Shown here: one piece after another, positions 33,522-44,315 of the stretch
Numbering within the stretch: position 1 is the stretch's first letter
How the letters are laid out: every line of letters begins with the position of its first letter
NCBI RefSeq assembly: GCF_030852425.1
Contig: NZ_NSDM01000007.1
Location: 248,001-312,000 of the forward strand
Source of the DNA: Saccharothrix longispora
GTDB taxonomy: Bacteria; Actinomycetota; Actinomycetes; Mycobacteriales; Pseudonocardiaceae
Direction of reading: 5' to 3'
Length of the DNA stretch: 64,000 nt
Program-made: the position numbers and the translations under genes
The notes under the pieces: model-generated
The model's input: only the letters and a program-made list of their open reading frames with translations
Database searches by the model: none
What the model was told of the DNA's origin: nothing

Positions 33522-34345
33522 TCGCCCTCCTCGGGCTCCGCGTCGGGCTTGTCCACGGCGCCGCCGAAGCGCCGGTCTCGCATGGCGTACGCCTCGCAGG
33601 CGCGCCACAGGTCCAGGCGGTCGAAGTCCGGCCACAGGATGTCCTGGAACACCAGCTCCGCGTACGCGGACTGCCACAGCATGAAGTTCGACGTGCGCTG
33701 CTCGCCCGACGGGCGGATGAACAGGTCCACGTCCGGCATGTCCGGCTGGTACAGGTACTTCGCGACGGTGCGCTCGTCGACCTTCTCCGGGTTGATCTTC
33801 CCGGCGGCGGCCAGCCGCGCGATCTCCCGCGCCGCGTCGCCCACCTCGGCGCGCCCGCCGTAGTTGATGCACATCGCGAGGTTCAGCACGTCGTTGTCCT
33901 TCGTGCGCTCCTCGGCGACCTCCAGCTCCTTGATGACGCTGCGCCACAGCCTGGGCCGGCGACCCGCCCAGCGCACCCGCACGCCCAGCTCGTCCAGCTC
34001 GTCCGTGCGGTGGTGGATCACGTCGCGGCTGAAGCCCATGAGGAAGCGCACCTCCTCGGGGCTGCGCCGCCAGTTCTCCGTGGAGAACGCGTACAGCGAC
34101 AGCCACTTCACGCCCATCTCGATGGCGCCCTTGGCCGCCTCGACCACCACGGCCTCGCCGCGCTTGTGCCCCTCGATGCGGGACAGGCCGCGCTGGTTCG
34201 CCCACCGGCCGTTGCCGTCCATCACGATCGCGATGTGCCGCGGCACGAACTCGGCCGGGATCTTCGGCGGCGTGGCGCCGGTGGGGTGCGGTTCCGGGGG
34301 TCGGTGAGCGCGCGCGACGCGCTCGGCCCGCCGTCGGCGAAGCAT
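33518..34345 (-). CDS. uppS: cis-prenyltransferase (decaprenyl/undecaprenyl diphosphate synthase)
   Basis: 275 residues. It extends allylic diphosphates with isopentenyl diphosphate to make the lipid carrier for wall polymers. Seen: [18 protein letters not shown] with the catalytic aspartate, the GHKRGEAVV helix, [13 protein letters not shown], and [20 protein letters not shown], all hallmarks of the cis family. A 30-residue basic extension precedes the core, as in mycobacterial homologues. Product length cannot be read off directly; by analogy with Rv2361c it makes a long-chain decaprenyl product. ATG at 34345. It is 40 bases downstream of recO. Confidence 0.95.
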   Translation of the reverse strand: MLRRRRAERVARAHRPPEPHPTGATPPKIPAEFVPRHIAIVMDGNGRWANQRGLSRIEGHKRGEAVVVEAAKGAIEMGVKWLSLYAFSTENWRRSPEEVRFLMGFSRDVIHHRTDELDELGVRVRWAGRRPRLWRSVIKELEVAEERTKDNDVLNLAMCINYGGRAEVGDAAREIARLAAAGKINPEKVDERTVAKYLYQPDMPDVDLFIRPSGEQRTSNFMLWQSAYAELVFQDILWPDFDRLDLWRACEAYAMRDRRFGGAVDKPDAEPEEGE

Positions 34346-34385
34346 GGCTGTCCTTCCGGGGGTGCGCGGGTGGAGCCGGGCGAGC

Positions 34386-35138
34386 CTAACCGTCGGCGGG
34401 TTGGGCCTTGCGCTCGACCAAGGGCAACGAGCGCAGCTGCCGTTCCAGGTGCCACTGGAGGTGCGCGGCGACCAGGCCGCTCGCGTCGCGGCGGGCGGTC
34501 GTCGGGATGGCGTCCACCGCGTCCCACCGCCCGTGCAGCAGCGCGCTGAGCAGGCTCAGCGTGTCCGCGGACGGCTGGGCGCTGCCCGGCGGCTTGCACC
34601 GGGGGCACACCAGGCCGCCGGCGTGCACGTTGAACGCCCGGTGCGGACCGGGGTCGCCGCAGCGCGCGCACTCGTCCACGGCGGGTGCCCACCCGGCGAA
34701 CGCCATCGCCCGCATCAGGAACGCGTCGAGCACCAGCGACGGGTCGCGCTCCTTCGCCGCCAACGCCCGCAGCGCGCCCGTGACCAGCAGGTACAGCCGC
34801 AGGACGGGCTCGCCCTCCTCGGCGGTGAGGCGGTCGGCGGTCTCCAGCACCGCGCACGCCGCCGTGTACCGCTGGTAGTCGTCCACCAGGTCCACGCCGA
34901 ACGCGTCCAGGGTCTGCACCTGGGTCACCACGTCCAGCGACCGGCCCGGGTAGAACTGCACGTCGACGTGCCCGAACGGCTCCAGCCGCGCGCCGAAGCG
35001 GGACGAGGTGCGCCGCACGCCCTTGGCGACCGCGCGCACCTTGCCGTGCTTCTGGGTGAGCAGGGTGATGATGCGGTCGGCCTCGCCGAGCTTCTGCACC
35101 CTGAGCACCACACCGGTGTCCCGGTAGAGGTTCGCCAC
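34386..35138 (-). CDS. recO: DNA repair protein RecO
   Basis: 250 residues. It has the N-terminal OB fold ([40 protein letters not shown]) and a C-terminal zinc site (CARCGDPG and CPRC). RecO helps RecR load RecA onto single-stranded DNA coated with SSB. The GTG at 35138 directly follows the era stop, with no gap, so the two are co-translated. The gene order era-recO-uppS is conserved in actinobacteria. Confidence 0.95.
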   Translation of the reverse strand: MANLYRDTGVVLRVQKLGEADRIITLLTQKHGKVRAVAKGVRRTSSRFGARLEPFGHVDVQFYPGRSLDVVTQVQTLDAFGVDLVDDYQRYTAACAVLETADRLTAEEGEPVLRLYLLVTGALRALAAKERDPSLVLDAFLMRAMAFAGWAPAVDECARCGDPGPHRAFNVHAGGLVCPRCKPPGSAQPSADTLSLLSALLHGRWDAVDAIPTTARRDASGLVAAHLQWHLERQLRSLPLVERKAQPADG

Positions 35139-36035
35139 CTAGAACCCCAGTCGGCGCAGCTGCTTCGGGTCGCGCTGCCAGTCCTTGGCGATCTTGATGT
35201 GCAGGTCCAGGTACACGCGCGTGCCCAGCAGCTTCTCGATCTGGCGGCGCGAGGTGATGCCCACCTGCTTGAGCCGCTCGCCCCGGTGGCCGAGGATGAT
35301 CGCCTTCTGGCTGGGGCGCTCCACGAACACGTTCGCGTGAATGTCCACCAGGTCGTCGCGCCCCTCGCGGGGCAGCATCTCCTCCACCACGACGGCGATC
35401 GAGTGCGGCAGCTCGTCCCGCACGCCCTCCAGGGCGGCCTCGCGGATCAGCTCGGCGACCAGCGTCTGCTCCGGCTCGTCGGTCAGCTCGCCGTCCGGGT
35501 ACAGCGCCGGGCCCTCCGGCATCTTGCCGACCAGCAGGTCGGCCAGCGCGTCCACCTGGTAGCCGTCCACGGCGGACACCGGGATGAAGTCGGCGAAGTC
35601 CATCACCCTCTGGAGCGCGAGCAGCTGCTCGGCGACCTGCTGCTGGCCCACCAGGTCCGTCTTGGTGACGATGCCGATCACGGGTGTGCGCTTGGCGATC
35701 TTCTCCAGCTCGGCCGCGATGAACTTGTCGCCGGGGCCGACCTTCTGGTCGGCGGGCACGCAGAACCCGACCACGTCCACCTCCGACCAGGTCTCGCGGA
35801 CCAGGTCGTTGAGGCGCTGGCCGAGCAGGGTGCGCGGGCGGTGCAGGCCGGGGGTGTCGACGAGGACCAGCTGGCCGTCCTCGCGGTGCACGATGCCCCG
35901 GATGGTGTGCCGGGTGGTCTGCGGCTTGCTGGAGGTGATCGCGACCTTGGTCCCGACCAGAGCGTTGGTCAACGTCGACTTGCCTGCGTTGGGGCGGCCG
36001 ACGAAGCACGCGAACCCGGAGCGGTAACCATCCAT
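35139..36035 (-). CDS. era: GTPase Era
   Basis: 298 residues. The N-terminal GTPase domain has G1 GRPNAGKST, the G2 threonines in KPQTTRH, G3 DTPGLH and G4 TKTD, followed by a C-terminal KH domain with AIILGHRGERLKQVGITSRR. Era binds 16S rRNA and is needed for 30S assembly. The frame is open to 36116, but ATG 36035 gives the conserved MDGYRSGFACFVGRPN start. It is directly followed by recO. ybeY, another 16S maturation factor, lies two genes upstream. Confidence 0.96.
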   Translation of the reverse strand: MDGYRSGFACFVGRPNAGKSTLTNALVGTKVAITSSKPQTTRHTIRGIVHREDGQLVLVDTPGLHRPRTLLGQRLNDLVRETWSEVDVVGFCVPADQKVGPGDKFIAAELEKIAKRTPVIGIVTKTDLVGQQQVAEQLLALQRVMDFADFIPVSAVDGYQVDALADLLVGKMPEGPALYPDGELTDEPEQTLVAELIREAALEGVRDELPHSIAVVVEEMLPREGRDDLVDIHANVFVERPSQKAIILGHRGERLKQVGITSRRQIEKLLGTRVYLDLHIKIAKDWQRDPKQLRRLGF

Positions 36036-36128
36036 CCCCCCATTGTCCCCGTGCCCGCCGGACGCGCCCGGCCGGCCCTCTCCCCGCCGCCCTCCGCTCG
36101 TCGCCCCACCGCTCACCGGCGTCCTGCT

Positions 36129-36458
36129 CTAGGCGCGCTGGGCGGGCGGCTCGATCCGGTTCAGCTCCAGCGTCGCCGGCATCGGGCCGCCCTCGGTCAG
36201 CCAGCGCTCCAGGTCGTCCATCGTCGCGTCCTGGAGCACGAACCCCAGCCACACCGGCTTGTGCCCGCGCGGCTTCACCACGACCACGTTCGAGTGCTCG
36301 CACGCGTCCAGGCAGTCCGCCGTGCGCACCCGCAGCCGGTCGCCCGACGCCGCCGCGAGCGCCGTCAACCGGCGCACCTGCTCCTCGTGGTCGTAGTCCG
36401 GGTGCTTCTTCACCGTGCCGCAGCAGCACCCGCGGCACACCGTGACGTAGTCACGCAC
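36129..36458 (-). CDS. thioredoxin-like [2Fe-2S] ferredoxin
   Basis: 109 residues. The cysteines are in VCRGCCCGT and DCLDACEHSNVVVV, spaced as in thioredoxin-fold [2Fe-2S] ferredoxins. The rest (HEEQVRRLTALAAASGDRLRV) suits that fold. Electron partners are not evident from its neighbours, which are the deaminase-like protein and era. The ATG at 36458 overlaps the stop of the preceding gene by one base, so it is coupled to it. Confidence 0.85.
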   Translation of the reverse strand: MRDYVTVCRGCCCGTVKKHPDYDHEEQVRRLTALAAASGDRLRVRTADCLDACEHSNVVVVKPRGHKPVWLGFVLQDATMDDLERWLTEGGPMPATLELNRIEPPAQRA

Positions 36459-36790
36459 TACACGGTCTCCCGGAGCGCGCCCGACCCGTCCGCCCGCAGC
36501 ACCCGGGCGCCCGCCGTCAGGTCGCGCACCGCCGACACCGACGCCTCGTCCACCGCCTCGGCCGCCGTCACGACCGCCGCCGCCTCCAGGCCCTCCGCGC
36601 CGCTGGACACGGCCGCCGCGACCGCCGCCTGCAACGCGGTCAGCCGCAGCGACGGCAGCGCGACCGTGGTCGCCGCATAGGTCCGGCCGTCGGTGTCCCG
36701 GACCGCCGCGCCCTCCGCCGCACCGGTGCGCGCCCGCGCCGACCGGGCCAGCGTGATGATCTTCAGGTCCTCGGGGTCGAGCTCACTCAC
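36458..36790 (-). CDS. cytidine deaminase-like protein lacking the catalytic site
   Basis: 110 residues. The frame SELDPEDLKIITLARSARAR, TALQAAVAAAVSSGAEGLEA and VSAVRDLTAGARVLRADGSG follows the cytidine-deaminase fold, but neither the HAE nor the PCxxC zinc motif is present and there is no cysteine at all. It cannot be a working deaminase. The gene keeps its place between the CNNM gene and era as in mycobacteria (the Rv2365c position, from memory), so it probably has a retained non-enzymatic role. GTG at 36790, overlapping the CNNM gene by eight bases. Confidence 0.8.
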   Translation of the reverse strand: MSELDPEDLKIITLARSARARTGAAEGAAVRDTDGRTYAATTVALPSLRLTALQAAVAAAVSSGAEGLEAAAVVTAAEAVDEASVSAVRDLTAGARVLRADGSGALRETV

Positions 36791-38081
36791 CGGGTTCCCC
36801 CTCGTCGTCGTCCCTGGGCGCCGGGCGGACCAGCACCGTCGTGATGCGCACCCGCCCGCGTTCGTCCTTGCCGCCCTCGGCCCGCATCCGCAGGCCCGCG
36901 ATCTCCGCCTCCGTGCCCGGCAGCGGCACGCGGCCCAGCCGCTGCGCCAGCAGACCGCCCACGGTCTCCACCTCGTGGTCGTCCAGCTGCGTGCCGAACA
37001 CCGCGTCCAGGTCGTCGACCGGCAGCCGCGCGCTCACCCGCACCGACCCGTCGGCCAGGTGCTCCACCGGCGGCCGGTCCTCCGTGTCGGACTCGTCGGT
37101 GATCTCGCCGACGATCTCCTCCAGGATGTCCTCGATCGTCAGCAGGCCCGCCGTGCCGCCGTACTCGTCCACCACCACCGCCAGGTGGTTGCGGGACAGC
37201 TGCATCTCCCGCAGCAGGTCCGCGATCGGCTTCGAGTCCGGGATGAACGACGCCGGCTTCATCACGTCCGCCACCGACACGCCGTTCGGCTCCTCGGCCA
37301 GCGTCAGCCGCACCAGGTCCTTCAGGTTCACCACGCCGACGATGTCGTCGACGCTCTCCCCGATCACCGGCACCCGCGTGTACCCGGTCCGCAGCGACAG
37401 CGCCAACGCCTGCCGGATCGACTTCGTCGACTCGATCCACACGATCTCCGTGCGCGGCACCATCACCTCGCGCGCGATCGTGTCGCCCAGCTCGAAGACC
37501 GAGTGGATCATCTCCCGCTCGCCCTCGTCGACCACGCCGCGCTCCTGCGCCATGTCGACCAGCTCGCGCAGCTCCACCTCGGACGAGAACGGGCCCTCGC
37601 GGAACCCCTTGCCCGGGGTGATCGCGTTGCCGACCAGGATCAGCAACCTGCTCAACGGGCCCAGCACGCGGCCGAGCACCCGGATCGGCCCCGCCGCCAC
37701 CAGGCTCACCGCGTACGGGTGCTGCCTGCCGATCGTGCGCGGACCCACGCCCACCAGCACGTACGACACGACCAGCATGCTCAGGCCCGCGACCAGCATG
37801 GCCACCCACCCGGTCGCGATCAGCCGGAAGCACACCACCGTCACCAGCACGGTCGCCGCCAGCTCGCAGCCCAGCCGCAGCAGCAGCAGCAGGTTCACGT
37901 GCCGCGGCCGGTCGGCCAGCAGCGCGATCAACTGCCGGGTGCCGCTGCGCCCCTGCCGCTGCAACGCCTCGACGCGCGCCCGCGACACCGTGCCCAGCGC
38001 CGCGTCCGCGCCCGCGAACGCGCCCGCCGCGAGCACCAGCAGCACGGCCAGCACGAGCAGACCGGTGTTACCCGCCACCAC
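36783..38081 (-). CDS. CNNM/CorC-type (hemolysin-family) membrane protein
   Basis: 432 residues. Domain order: an N-terminal membrane domain of about four helices (LVLAVLLVLAAGAFAGADAA to ISLVAAGPIRVLGRVLGPLS in part), two CBS domains (MVPRTEIVWIESTKSIRQAL, then LAVVVDEYGGTAGLLTIEDI) and the C-terminal CorC/HlyC domain. Such proteins export magnesium or act as cation regulators; hemolysin is a historical name. The GTG or ATG at 38081 is ten bases after ybeY. It overlaps the deaminase-like gene by eight bases. It belongs to the phoH-ybeY operon. Confidence 0.92.
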   Translation of the reverse strand: MVAGNTGLLVLAVLLVLAAGAFAGADAALGTVSRARVEALQRQGRSGTRQLIALLADRPRHVNLLLLLRLGCELAATVLVTVVCFRLIATGWVAMLVAGLSMLVVSYVLVGVGPRTIGRQHPYAVSLVAAGPIRVLGRVLGPLSRLLILVGNAITPGKGFREGPFSSEVELRELVDMAQERGVVDEGEREMIHSVFELGDTIAREVMVPRTEIVWIESTKSIRQALALSLRTGYTRVPVIGESVDDIVGVVNLKDLVRLTLAEEPNGVSVADVMKPASFIPDSKPIADLLREMQLSRNHLAVVVDEYGGTAGLLTIEDILEEIVGEITDESDTEDRPPVEHLADGSVRVSARLPVDDLDAVFGTQLDDHEVETVGGLLAQRLGRVPLPGTEAEIAGLRMRAEGGKDERGRVRITTVLVRPAPRDDDEGEPGE

Positions 38082-38091
38082 GTCGGCCGCC

Positions 38092-38646
38092 TCAGGCTGT
38101 CGGCTCGGGCCGGTCCGCGTCCTCCAGGCCCACCGCCCCGAGCAGCTTCGAGTCCGCCTCGCGCTGCGCCGACTTGCGCTCCGCCTCCGCCACCGAGGCG
38201 CGGAAGTCGCCCAGGATGCGGTTCTGCAACGTGAACATCTCCCGCTCCTCCGCGGGTTCGGCGTGGTCGTAGCCGAGCAGGTGCAGCACGCCGTGCACGG
38301 TCAGCAGGTGCAGCTCGTCCAGCAGGCCGTGCCCCGCCTTCTTCGCCTGGTCCTTGGCGAAGTCCGGGCACAGCACGATGTCACCCAGCAGCGCCGGCCC
38401 CAACCCGGCCGCGTCCGGCCGCCGGGCCGAGTCCAGCTCGTCCATCGGGAACGCCATGACGTCCGTCGGACCGGGCAGGTCCATCCAGCGCTGGTGCAGG
38501 TCCGCCATCACGTCCAGCTCGACGAGCAGGACGGACAGCTCGGCCAACGGGCTGACGCCCATCCGGTCCAGGGCGAACCGGGCGGCGGCGACGATGGACG
38601 GCTCGTCCACGCCGACGCCCGACTCGTTCGCGATCTCGATGCTCAC
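38092..38646 (-). CDS. ybeY: rRNA maturation endoribonuclease YbeY
   Basis: 184 residues. The zinc motif is [20 protein letters not shown] (HGxLHLxGYDH), which defines the family. [20 protein letters not shown] and DVMAFPMDE are also typical. YbeY works in 16S rRNA 3' maturation and ribosome quality control. The GTG at 38646 is four bases after the phoH stop, so translation is coupled. A C-terminal extension of about 25 residues after the family core is polar and not conserved. Confidence 0.96.
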   Translation of the reverse strand: MSIEIANESGVGVDEPSIVAAARFALDRMGVSPLAELSVLLVELDVMADLHQRWMDLPGPTDVMAFPMDELDSARRPDAAGLGPALLGDIVLCPDFAKDQAKKAGHGLLDELHLLTVHGVLHLLGYDHAEPAEEREMFTLQNRILGDFRASVAEAERKSAQREADSKLLGAVGLEDADRPEPTA

Positions 38647-38650
38647 GGGC

Positions 38651-39736
<1,086 letters not shown>

Positions 39737-39895
39737 GTGGCCTCGGGCCCTCTTCCTGCGCGTTCGCGCGGTGCTCGGGTGGACTTGACCTGCCCCGTCG
39801 ATGCTAGCCGCCGGCACCGACAGTCCGCACCGGAGTAAGGCCGGCGGAAACCGGTGGGTACGGCGGGTGCGCTCGTGCCGGTGTCGCCCCGGCAA

Positions 39896-39914
39896 GGCCC
39901 CTCGGCGAGGGGCC
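39896..39914 (-). terminator. hairpin after the HIT gene
   Basis: GGCCCCTC-GGC-GAGGGGCC, a perfect 8-bp stem, 14 bases after the stop of the HIT gene. No U-tract. Confidence 0.5.
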
Positions 39915-39927
39915 CCGGCCGGGGGGC

Positions 39928-40269
39928 TCAGGCGAGAGGGCCCAGCCGGCGCCCGCCGAGCACGTGGAGGTGGGCGTGGAAGACCGTCTGACCTGCGTCG
40001 GAGCCGGTGTTGAACAGGGTGCGGTAACCGGTGTCGGCGACGCCCTCGGCCTTGGCGACCTCCCCGGCGGCGAGGAACAGGTCGTCGAGGACGCCGGGCG
40101 CGGCGGCGGCCAGGGCGACGGCGTCGGGCGCGTGGGTCTTGGGCACCAGCACGACGTGCGTGGGCGCCTGCGGGGCGATGTCGCGGAACGCCAGCGTGGT
40201 GTCGGTCTCGTGGACCACGGTGGCCGGGATCTCCCGGGCGACGATGCGGCAGAACAGGCAGTCGGACAT
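39928..40269 (-). CDS. HIT-family nucleotide hydrolase
   Basis: 113 residues. The family marks are FCRIVAREIPATVVHETDTT, PTHVVLVPKTHAPDAV and the catalytic HAHLHVLGGRRLG (HxHxH with the nucleophile in the middle). HINT-type members hydrolyse AMP-N bonds. ATG at 40269, which is ten bases from the stop of the frameshifted hydrolase and in the same direction. It follows the PhoH operon's upstream end. Substrate unknown; the protein appears complete. Confidence 0.93.
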   Translation of the reverse strand: MSDCLFCRIVAREIPATVVHETDTTLAFRDIAPQAPTHVVLVPKTHAPDAVALAAAAPGVLDDLFLAAGEVAKAEGVADTGYRTLFNTGSDAGQTVFHAHLHVLGGRRLGPLA

Positions 40270-40279
40270 GGGACGCACG

Positions 40280-41019
40280 CTACCCACCACCGGGGGTCCC
40301 CGGGGCCGTCGGACGCGGGGCCGTCGGACGCGGACCCGGCGGGCGCGCACCCGCCAGGCGCAGCGCGGCGTCGCGGCACGCCTCCCAGGCGGGGGTGCCG
40401 ACGGTGATGACGTCCATGTGGCCGACGCCGGGGAGGGCGACCAGTTCGGCCCCGGAGGCGCGGGCGAACGCGGCGCTCTGCTCGAACGGCACGTCCTCGT
40501 CGGCGTCGCCGTGCACGAGGACCACCGGTTTGCCGATGGGCAGCAGGGCGGTGGGCGAGGCGTCGGCGTAGCGGTCGGGCACCTCGTCGGGGGTGCCGCC
40601 GAGCAGTTCGGCGGCGCGGCGGGTGACGGCCGGGTGGGAGAGCAGGTCGAGGACGCCGGCCTGGGAGACGGCGGCGGTCACGCGGGGGTGCCGCGCGGCG
40701 GCCCAGACGGCGAGGTGGCCGCCGGCCGAGTGACCGAGCGTCACGACGGGGCCGGGGCCGTCGGGCAGCGCGGAGAGGGCGGCGAGCACGTCGTCCCCCG
40801 TCTCGGGCCACCCGCCGCCGCCGTCGACGCGCCGGTATTCGACGTTGAACGCGGCGACGCCGTGCGCGACGAGGTCGTCGGCGAGGGGGCGACCGAGTTC
40901 GAGACCATAACGTTGATGCCAAAAACCGCCATGGATTACCACGATGACGGGAAAGGATTCACCACCCGGCGTGGAAACTCCCCGAACTGGCTGGGGTGGG
41001 GTCCGTAGTCGATGCGCAC
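40280..41019 (-). pseudogene. alpha/beta hydrolase gene with a one-base frameshift
   Basis: A hydrolase of about 245 residues, if corrected. The GTG at 41019 has a GGAGGG site and begins MRIDYGPHPSQFGE; that frame then stops at a TAA after VNPFPSSW. One base lost near 40973-40984 would join it to STPGGESFPVIVVIHGGFWH and the rest of the enzyme. The catalytic parts are intact: TLGHSAGGHLAVWA (serine), GDADEDVPFEQ (aspartate) and GVGHMDVI (histidine). No start with a ribosome site exists in the second frame. Either an inactivating mutation or a sequencing error. The AT-rich bases near 40910 stand out. Confidence 0.75.
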
Positions 41020-41035
41020 GCGAAACCCTCCGCAC

Positions 41036-41088
41036 AAAAAAGGGCCGCGTCGCGGTGGGACCTGGGGGTCGTCCCACCGCGACGCGGC
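41036..41088 (-). terminator. strong intrinsic terminator of the hrcA-dnaJ-rsmE operon
   Basis: A stem of 18 bp (CCGCGTCGCGGTGGGAC / GTCCCACCGCGACGCGG plus one outer G-C pair) with a 9-base loop, followed on the minus strand by CCC and six T. It lies about 130 bases after the rsmE stop and is the clearest rho-independent terminator in the window. It also ends only 17 bases before the hydrolase GTG. Confidence 0.9.
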
Positions 41089-41217
41089 GGCGCCGGACCG
41101 AGGGGGGAGGTGTCCGGCGAGCCTGCTCCGAGGGACCGGTCCCGGTGACCCGGCCAACCCCTCCGGCCATGAGCGTAACCCCTGCGTCTGGCGTTTGCCA
41201 GAAGGGAACGGGGACCG

Positions 41218-41952
41218 TCACCGCCAGCGATCGGTCAGCACACCCAGCGCACCCAGAGCGACCGCCGCGGCGGTCGACGCTCGCAGAACGGCAGGGCCCA
41301 GTCGCACTACGTGCGCACCGGCCGCGGTCAACGCCGACAATTCCTCGTCGGTGATCCCGCCTTCCGGTCCGACGACGAGCAGGACGTCCCCGGAAGTGGG
41401 CAGCGGAACCGTTCCGAGCGGCTGCGAAGAAGATTCGTGCAAAACCAATGCGACGGTCGACGAGGACACCAGGGAAGCGAGCCGGGAGGTGGTGACGGGG
41501 TCGGCGACGGACGGCACGCGGGCGCGCCGGGCCTGCTTGGCCGCCTCGCGGGCGGTGCTGCGCCACCGCTCGAGTGCCTTCGCGCCACGCGGCCCGTCCT
41601 CCCACTTGGTCACGCAGCGCGAGGCCCGCCAGGGCACGACGCCGTCCACGCCCGCCTCGGTGGCCAGCTCCACGGCCAGCTCGCCGCGGTCGCCCTTCAC
41701 CAGGGCCTGCGCCACGACCACCCGCACGGACGGCTCGGGCACGGTCCAGCGCTCGACGACGCGCAGCCGCAGCGCGTCCTTCACCGCCTCCTCGACCACG
41801 CACCGCGCCTGGTCGCCCGAGCCGTCGGACAGGACCAGCTCCTCGCCCGCCCGCAACCGGCGGACGGTGGCCGCGTGCCGGCCCTCGGGGCCGTCGAGGA
41901 CCGCCGTGCCGCCGGTGGGCAGTGCGGGGACGAGGAAGACGGGCAGCGTCAC
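41218..41952 (-). CDS. rsmE: 16S rRNA (uracil-1498-N3)-methyltransferase
   Basis: 244 residues of the SPOUT superfamily. Seen: [20 protein letters not shown] at the start, [29 protein letters not shown], and the knot loops [20 protein letters not shown] and [20 protein letters not shown]. RsmE methylates the 30S subunit at U1498. GTG at 41952 overlaps the dnaJ stop (GTGA). Gene order hrcA-dnaJ2-rsmE matches mycobacteria. A strong terminator follows. Confidence 0.95.
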   Translation of the reverse strand: MTLPVFLVPALPTGGTAVLDGPEGRHAATVRRLRAGEELVLSDGSGDQARCVVEEAVKDALRLRVVERWTVPEPSVRVVVAQALVKGDRGELAVELATEAGVDGVVPWRASRCVTKWEDGPRGAKALERWRSTAREAAKQARRARVPSVADPVTTSRLASLVSSSTVALVLHESSSQPLGTVPLPTSGDVLLVVGPEGGITDEELSALTAAGAHVVRLGPAVLRASTAAAVALGALGVLTDRWR

Positions 41953-43103
41953 CGGTGGCCGCGGCCGGAGCGCAGCCGCGAGAACAGCCCGCCGCCGCCC
42001 TTGCCGTTGTGGGCGAGCGTCGGCTCGTCCTCGCCGCGGACGACGGCGAGCTCCCGCAGCAGCTCGGTCTGGCGGGCGTCGAGCTTGGTGGGCACCACGA
42101 CCTCCAGGTGGACGTGGAGGTCGCCGCGGCCGTCGACGCGCCCGCTGGAGCGCAGCCGGGGCATGCCGCGCCCGGTGAGCACCAGCACGGTGTTCGGCTG
42201 GGTGCCGGGTTCGATCTCCAACTCCTCCTCGCCGTCCAGCGTGGCCAGCGGCAGGACGGCGCCGAGCGCGGCGGTCGTCATGGGGATGTGCACCGAGCAG
42301 TGCAGGTGGGCGCCGTCGCGCTCGAAGACCTCGTGCGGCACCTCCTCGACCTCGACGTACAGGTCGCCGGCGGGGCCGCCGCCGGGGCCGACCTCGCCCT
42401 GGCCCGCGAGCCGCACCCGCATGCCCTCGGCCACGCCGGCCGGGATCTGCACGGAGATGGTGCGCCGGGACCGCACGCGGCCCTCGCCGGCGCACTGGCG
42501 GCACGGGTCGGGGATGACCTCGCCGAGGCCGCGGCACACCGGGCAGGGCCGCGCGGTGACGACCTGGCCCAGGAAGGACCGCTGCACCGACTGCACCTCG
42601 CCGCGCCCGCCGCAGGTGTCGCAGCGCGTCGGGGACGTGCCCTCGGCGCAGCCGCTGCCCACGCACAGGTCGCACAGGATGGCCGTGTCGACGGTCAGCT
42701 CCCGCGAGGCGCCCGCCGCGCACTCCTCCAGCGTCATCGACAGCCGGATGAGCGCGTCGGAGCCGGGCTGCACGCGGCTGCGCGGCCCCCGCCCGCCCGC
42801 GCCGCCGCCCGCGCCGAAGAACGCGTCCATGATGTCGCCGAGACCGCCGAAACCCGCGAACGGGTCGCCGCCGCCCCGGCCGCCGCCGCCCGGCTCCAGC
42901 GGGTCGCCGCCCAGGTCGACGACCTGCCGCTTCTTCGGGTCCGACAGGACCTCGTAGGCGGCGGTCACCTCCTTGAAGCGCGCTTCCTCGTTGGGGTTCA
43001 CGTCCGGGTGGAGCTGCCGCGCGAGCTTGCGGTAGGCGCGCTTGATCTCCTCGGGTGTCGCGTTCTTGGAGACCCCGAGCGTGCCGTAGTAGTCCCTCGC
43101 CAC
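41949..43103 (-). CDS. dnaJ2: chaperone protein DnaJ (DnaJ2 type)
   Basis: 384 residues, a complete type I J-protein. The J domain has the HPD motif in [21 protein letters not shown] Gly/Phe-rich region follows, then four zinc repeats ([32 protein letters not shown]) and the C-terminal substrate domains. The frame is open to 43136, but GTG 43103 has GGAGGAAACACG before it and gives the standard [10 protein letters not shown] start. It delivers unfolded proteins to DnaK and pairs with hrcA, which regulates heat shock. Its stop overlaps rsmE. Confidence 0.96.
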   Translation of the reverse strand: MARDYYGTLGVSKNATPEEIKRAYRKLARQLHPDVNPNEEARFKEVTAAYEVLSDPKKRQVVDLGGDPLEPGGGGRGGGDPFAGFGGLGDIMDAFFGAGGGAGGRGPRSRVQPGSDALIRLSMTLEECAAGASRELTVDTAILCDLCVGSGCAEGTSPTRCDTCGGRGEVQSVQRSFLGQVVTARPCPVCRGLGEVIPDPCRQCAGEGRVRSRRTISVQIPAGVAEGMRVRLAGQGEVGPGGGPAGDLYVEVEEVPHEVFERDGAHLHCSVHIPMTTAALGAVLPLATLDGEEELEIEPGTQPNTVLVLTGRGMPRLRSSGRVDGRGDLHVHLEVVVPTKLDARQTELLRELAVVRGEDEPTLAHNGKGGGGLFSRLRSGRGHR

Positions 43104-43190
43104 CGTGTTTCCTCCTGCGAGCGGCGTCGTGCGCACGCGCGCGCTCGCCTGCCAAACGTCCTGCGGGACCGCGGTGTTCCTCCCCCGCCG

Positions 43191-44213
43191 TCACCGCCCG
43201 GTCAAGATCTCCCCCACGTAGGTGGCGACCGCGCGCACGGCCGCCATCGTGCCGGGGTAGTCCATGCGGGTCGGTCCGACCACGCCCATCCCCCCGAGCA
43301 GGTTGTCCCGGCTGCCGTAGCCGATGGACACGACGGAGGTGCTGCGCATCTCCGCCGCCTCGTTCTCCTCGCCGATGTGCACCAGGATGGTGCCGGGGTC
43401 GCGGGCCGCGGCCAGCAGCTTGAGCACCACGACCTGTTCCTCCAGCGCCTCCAGCACCTGGCGCAGCGAACCGGGGAAGTCTGCCACGTTGCGGGTGAGG
43501 TTCGCGGTGCCACCCAGCACCAGGCGCTCCTCGGGGTGCTCCACCAGCGACTCGATGAGCACGGTGCCGACCCGCAGCACGACGTCGCGCAGCTCGGCGG
43601 GCGCCTCCTCGGGCAGCTGGGCGACCTCGGCGGAGGCGTCGGAGAGGCGCTTGCCGACCATCGCGGCGTTGAGCATGGTGCGCACCCGGGCGACGTTGTC
43701 CTCGCTGATGACGTCGCCGAGGTCGACCGAGCGCTGGTCGACGCGGCCGGTGTCGGTGATGAGCACCAGCATGAGGCGGGCGGGCGTGATGGCCAGCACC
43801 TCGATGTGGCGGACGGTCGCCCGGCTGAGCACCGGGTACTGCACGACCGCGACCTGGCGGGTCAGCTGGGCGAGCAGGCGGACGCTGCGGCGCAGCACGT
43901 CGTCGAGGTCGTAGGCGCCTTCGAGGAAGTTCTGGATGGCCTTGCGCTCGGGCGAGGACAGCGGCTTGACCTCGCTGAGGCGGTCCACGAACAGCCGGTA
44001 GCCCTTGTCGGTGGGCACGCGGCCGGCGCTGGTGTGCGGCTGGGTGATGTAGCCGTCCTCCTCCAACTGGGCCATGTCGTTGCGCACGGTGGCGCTGGAC
44101 ACGCTCAGGTTGTGGCGCTCGACCAGGGCTTTCGAGCCGACCGGCTCCTGGTTCGACACGTAGTCGGCGACGATCGCGCGCAGCACTTCGAACCGGCGCT
44201 CATCGGCGTTCAC
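43191..44213 (-). CDS. hrcA: heat-inducible transcription repressor HrcA
   Basis: 340 residues. The winged helix ([60 protein letters not shown]) is followed by the GAF-like dimerisation domain. HrcA represses groESL and related operons through the CIRCE element, with GroEL as corepressor. No CIRCE (TTAGCACTC-N9-GAGTGCTAA) was seen upstream of this gene or dnaJ2, so autoregulation here is not supported. ATG at 44213 with TCCGGAGGTGACGT upstream. Confidence 0.96.
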   Translation of the reverse strand: MNADERRFEVLRAIVADYVSNQEPVGSKALVERHNLSVSSATVRNDMAQLEEDGYITQPHTSAGRVPTDKGYRLFVDRLSEVKPLSSPERKAIQNFLEGAYDLDDVLRRSVRLLAQLTRQVAVVQYPVLSRATVRHIEVLAITPARLMLVLITDTGRVDQRSVDLGDVISEDNVARVRTMLNAAMVGKRLSDASAEVAQLPEEAPAELRDVVLRVGTVLIESLVEHPEERLVLGGTANLTRNVADFPGSLRQVLEALEEQVVVLKLLAAARDPGTILVHIGEENEAAEMRSTSVVSIGYGSRDNLLGGMGVVGPTRMDYPGTMAAVRAVATYVGEILTGR

Positions 44214-44315
44214 CGCACGTCACCTCCGGGACGACCTGGACTGCTTCCCCCCGAGTTTACGGAGGTTGCGGCGGCGGGTGGAAAACCGTTGGTCCGGGTT
44301 CGGTCACATCGCCGG

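Noticed and set aside
43191-44300. CIRCE element controlling hrcA-dnaJ2
   Set aside because: I looked for TTAGCACTC-N9-GAGTGCTAA upstream of hrcA and dnaJ2 and found nothing similar.
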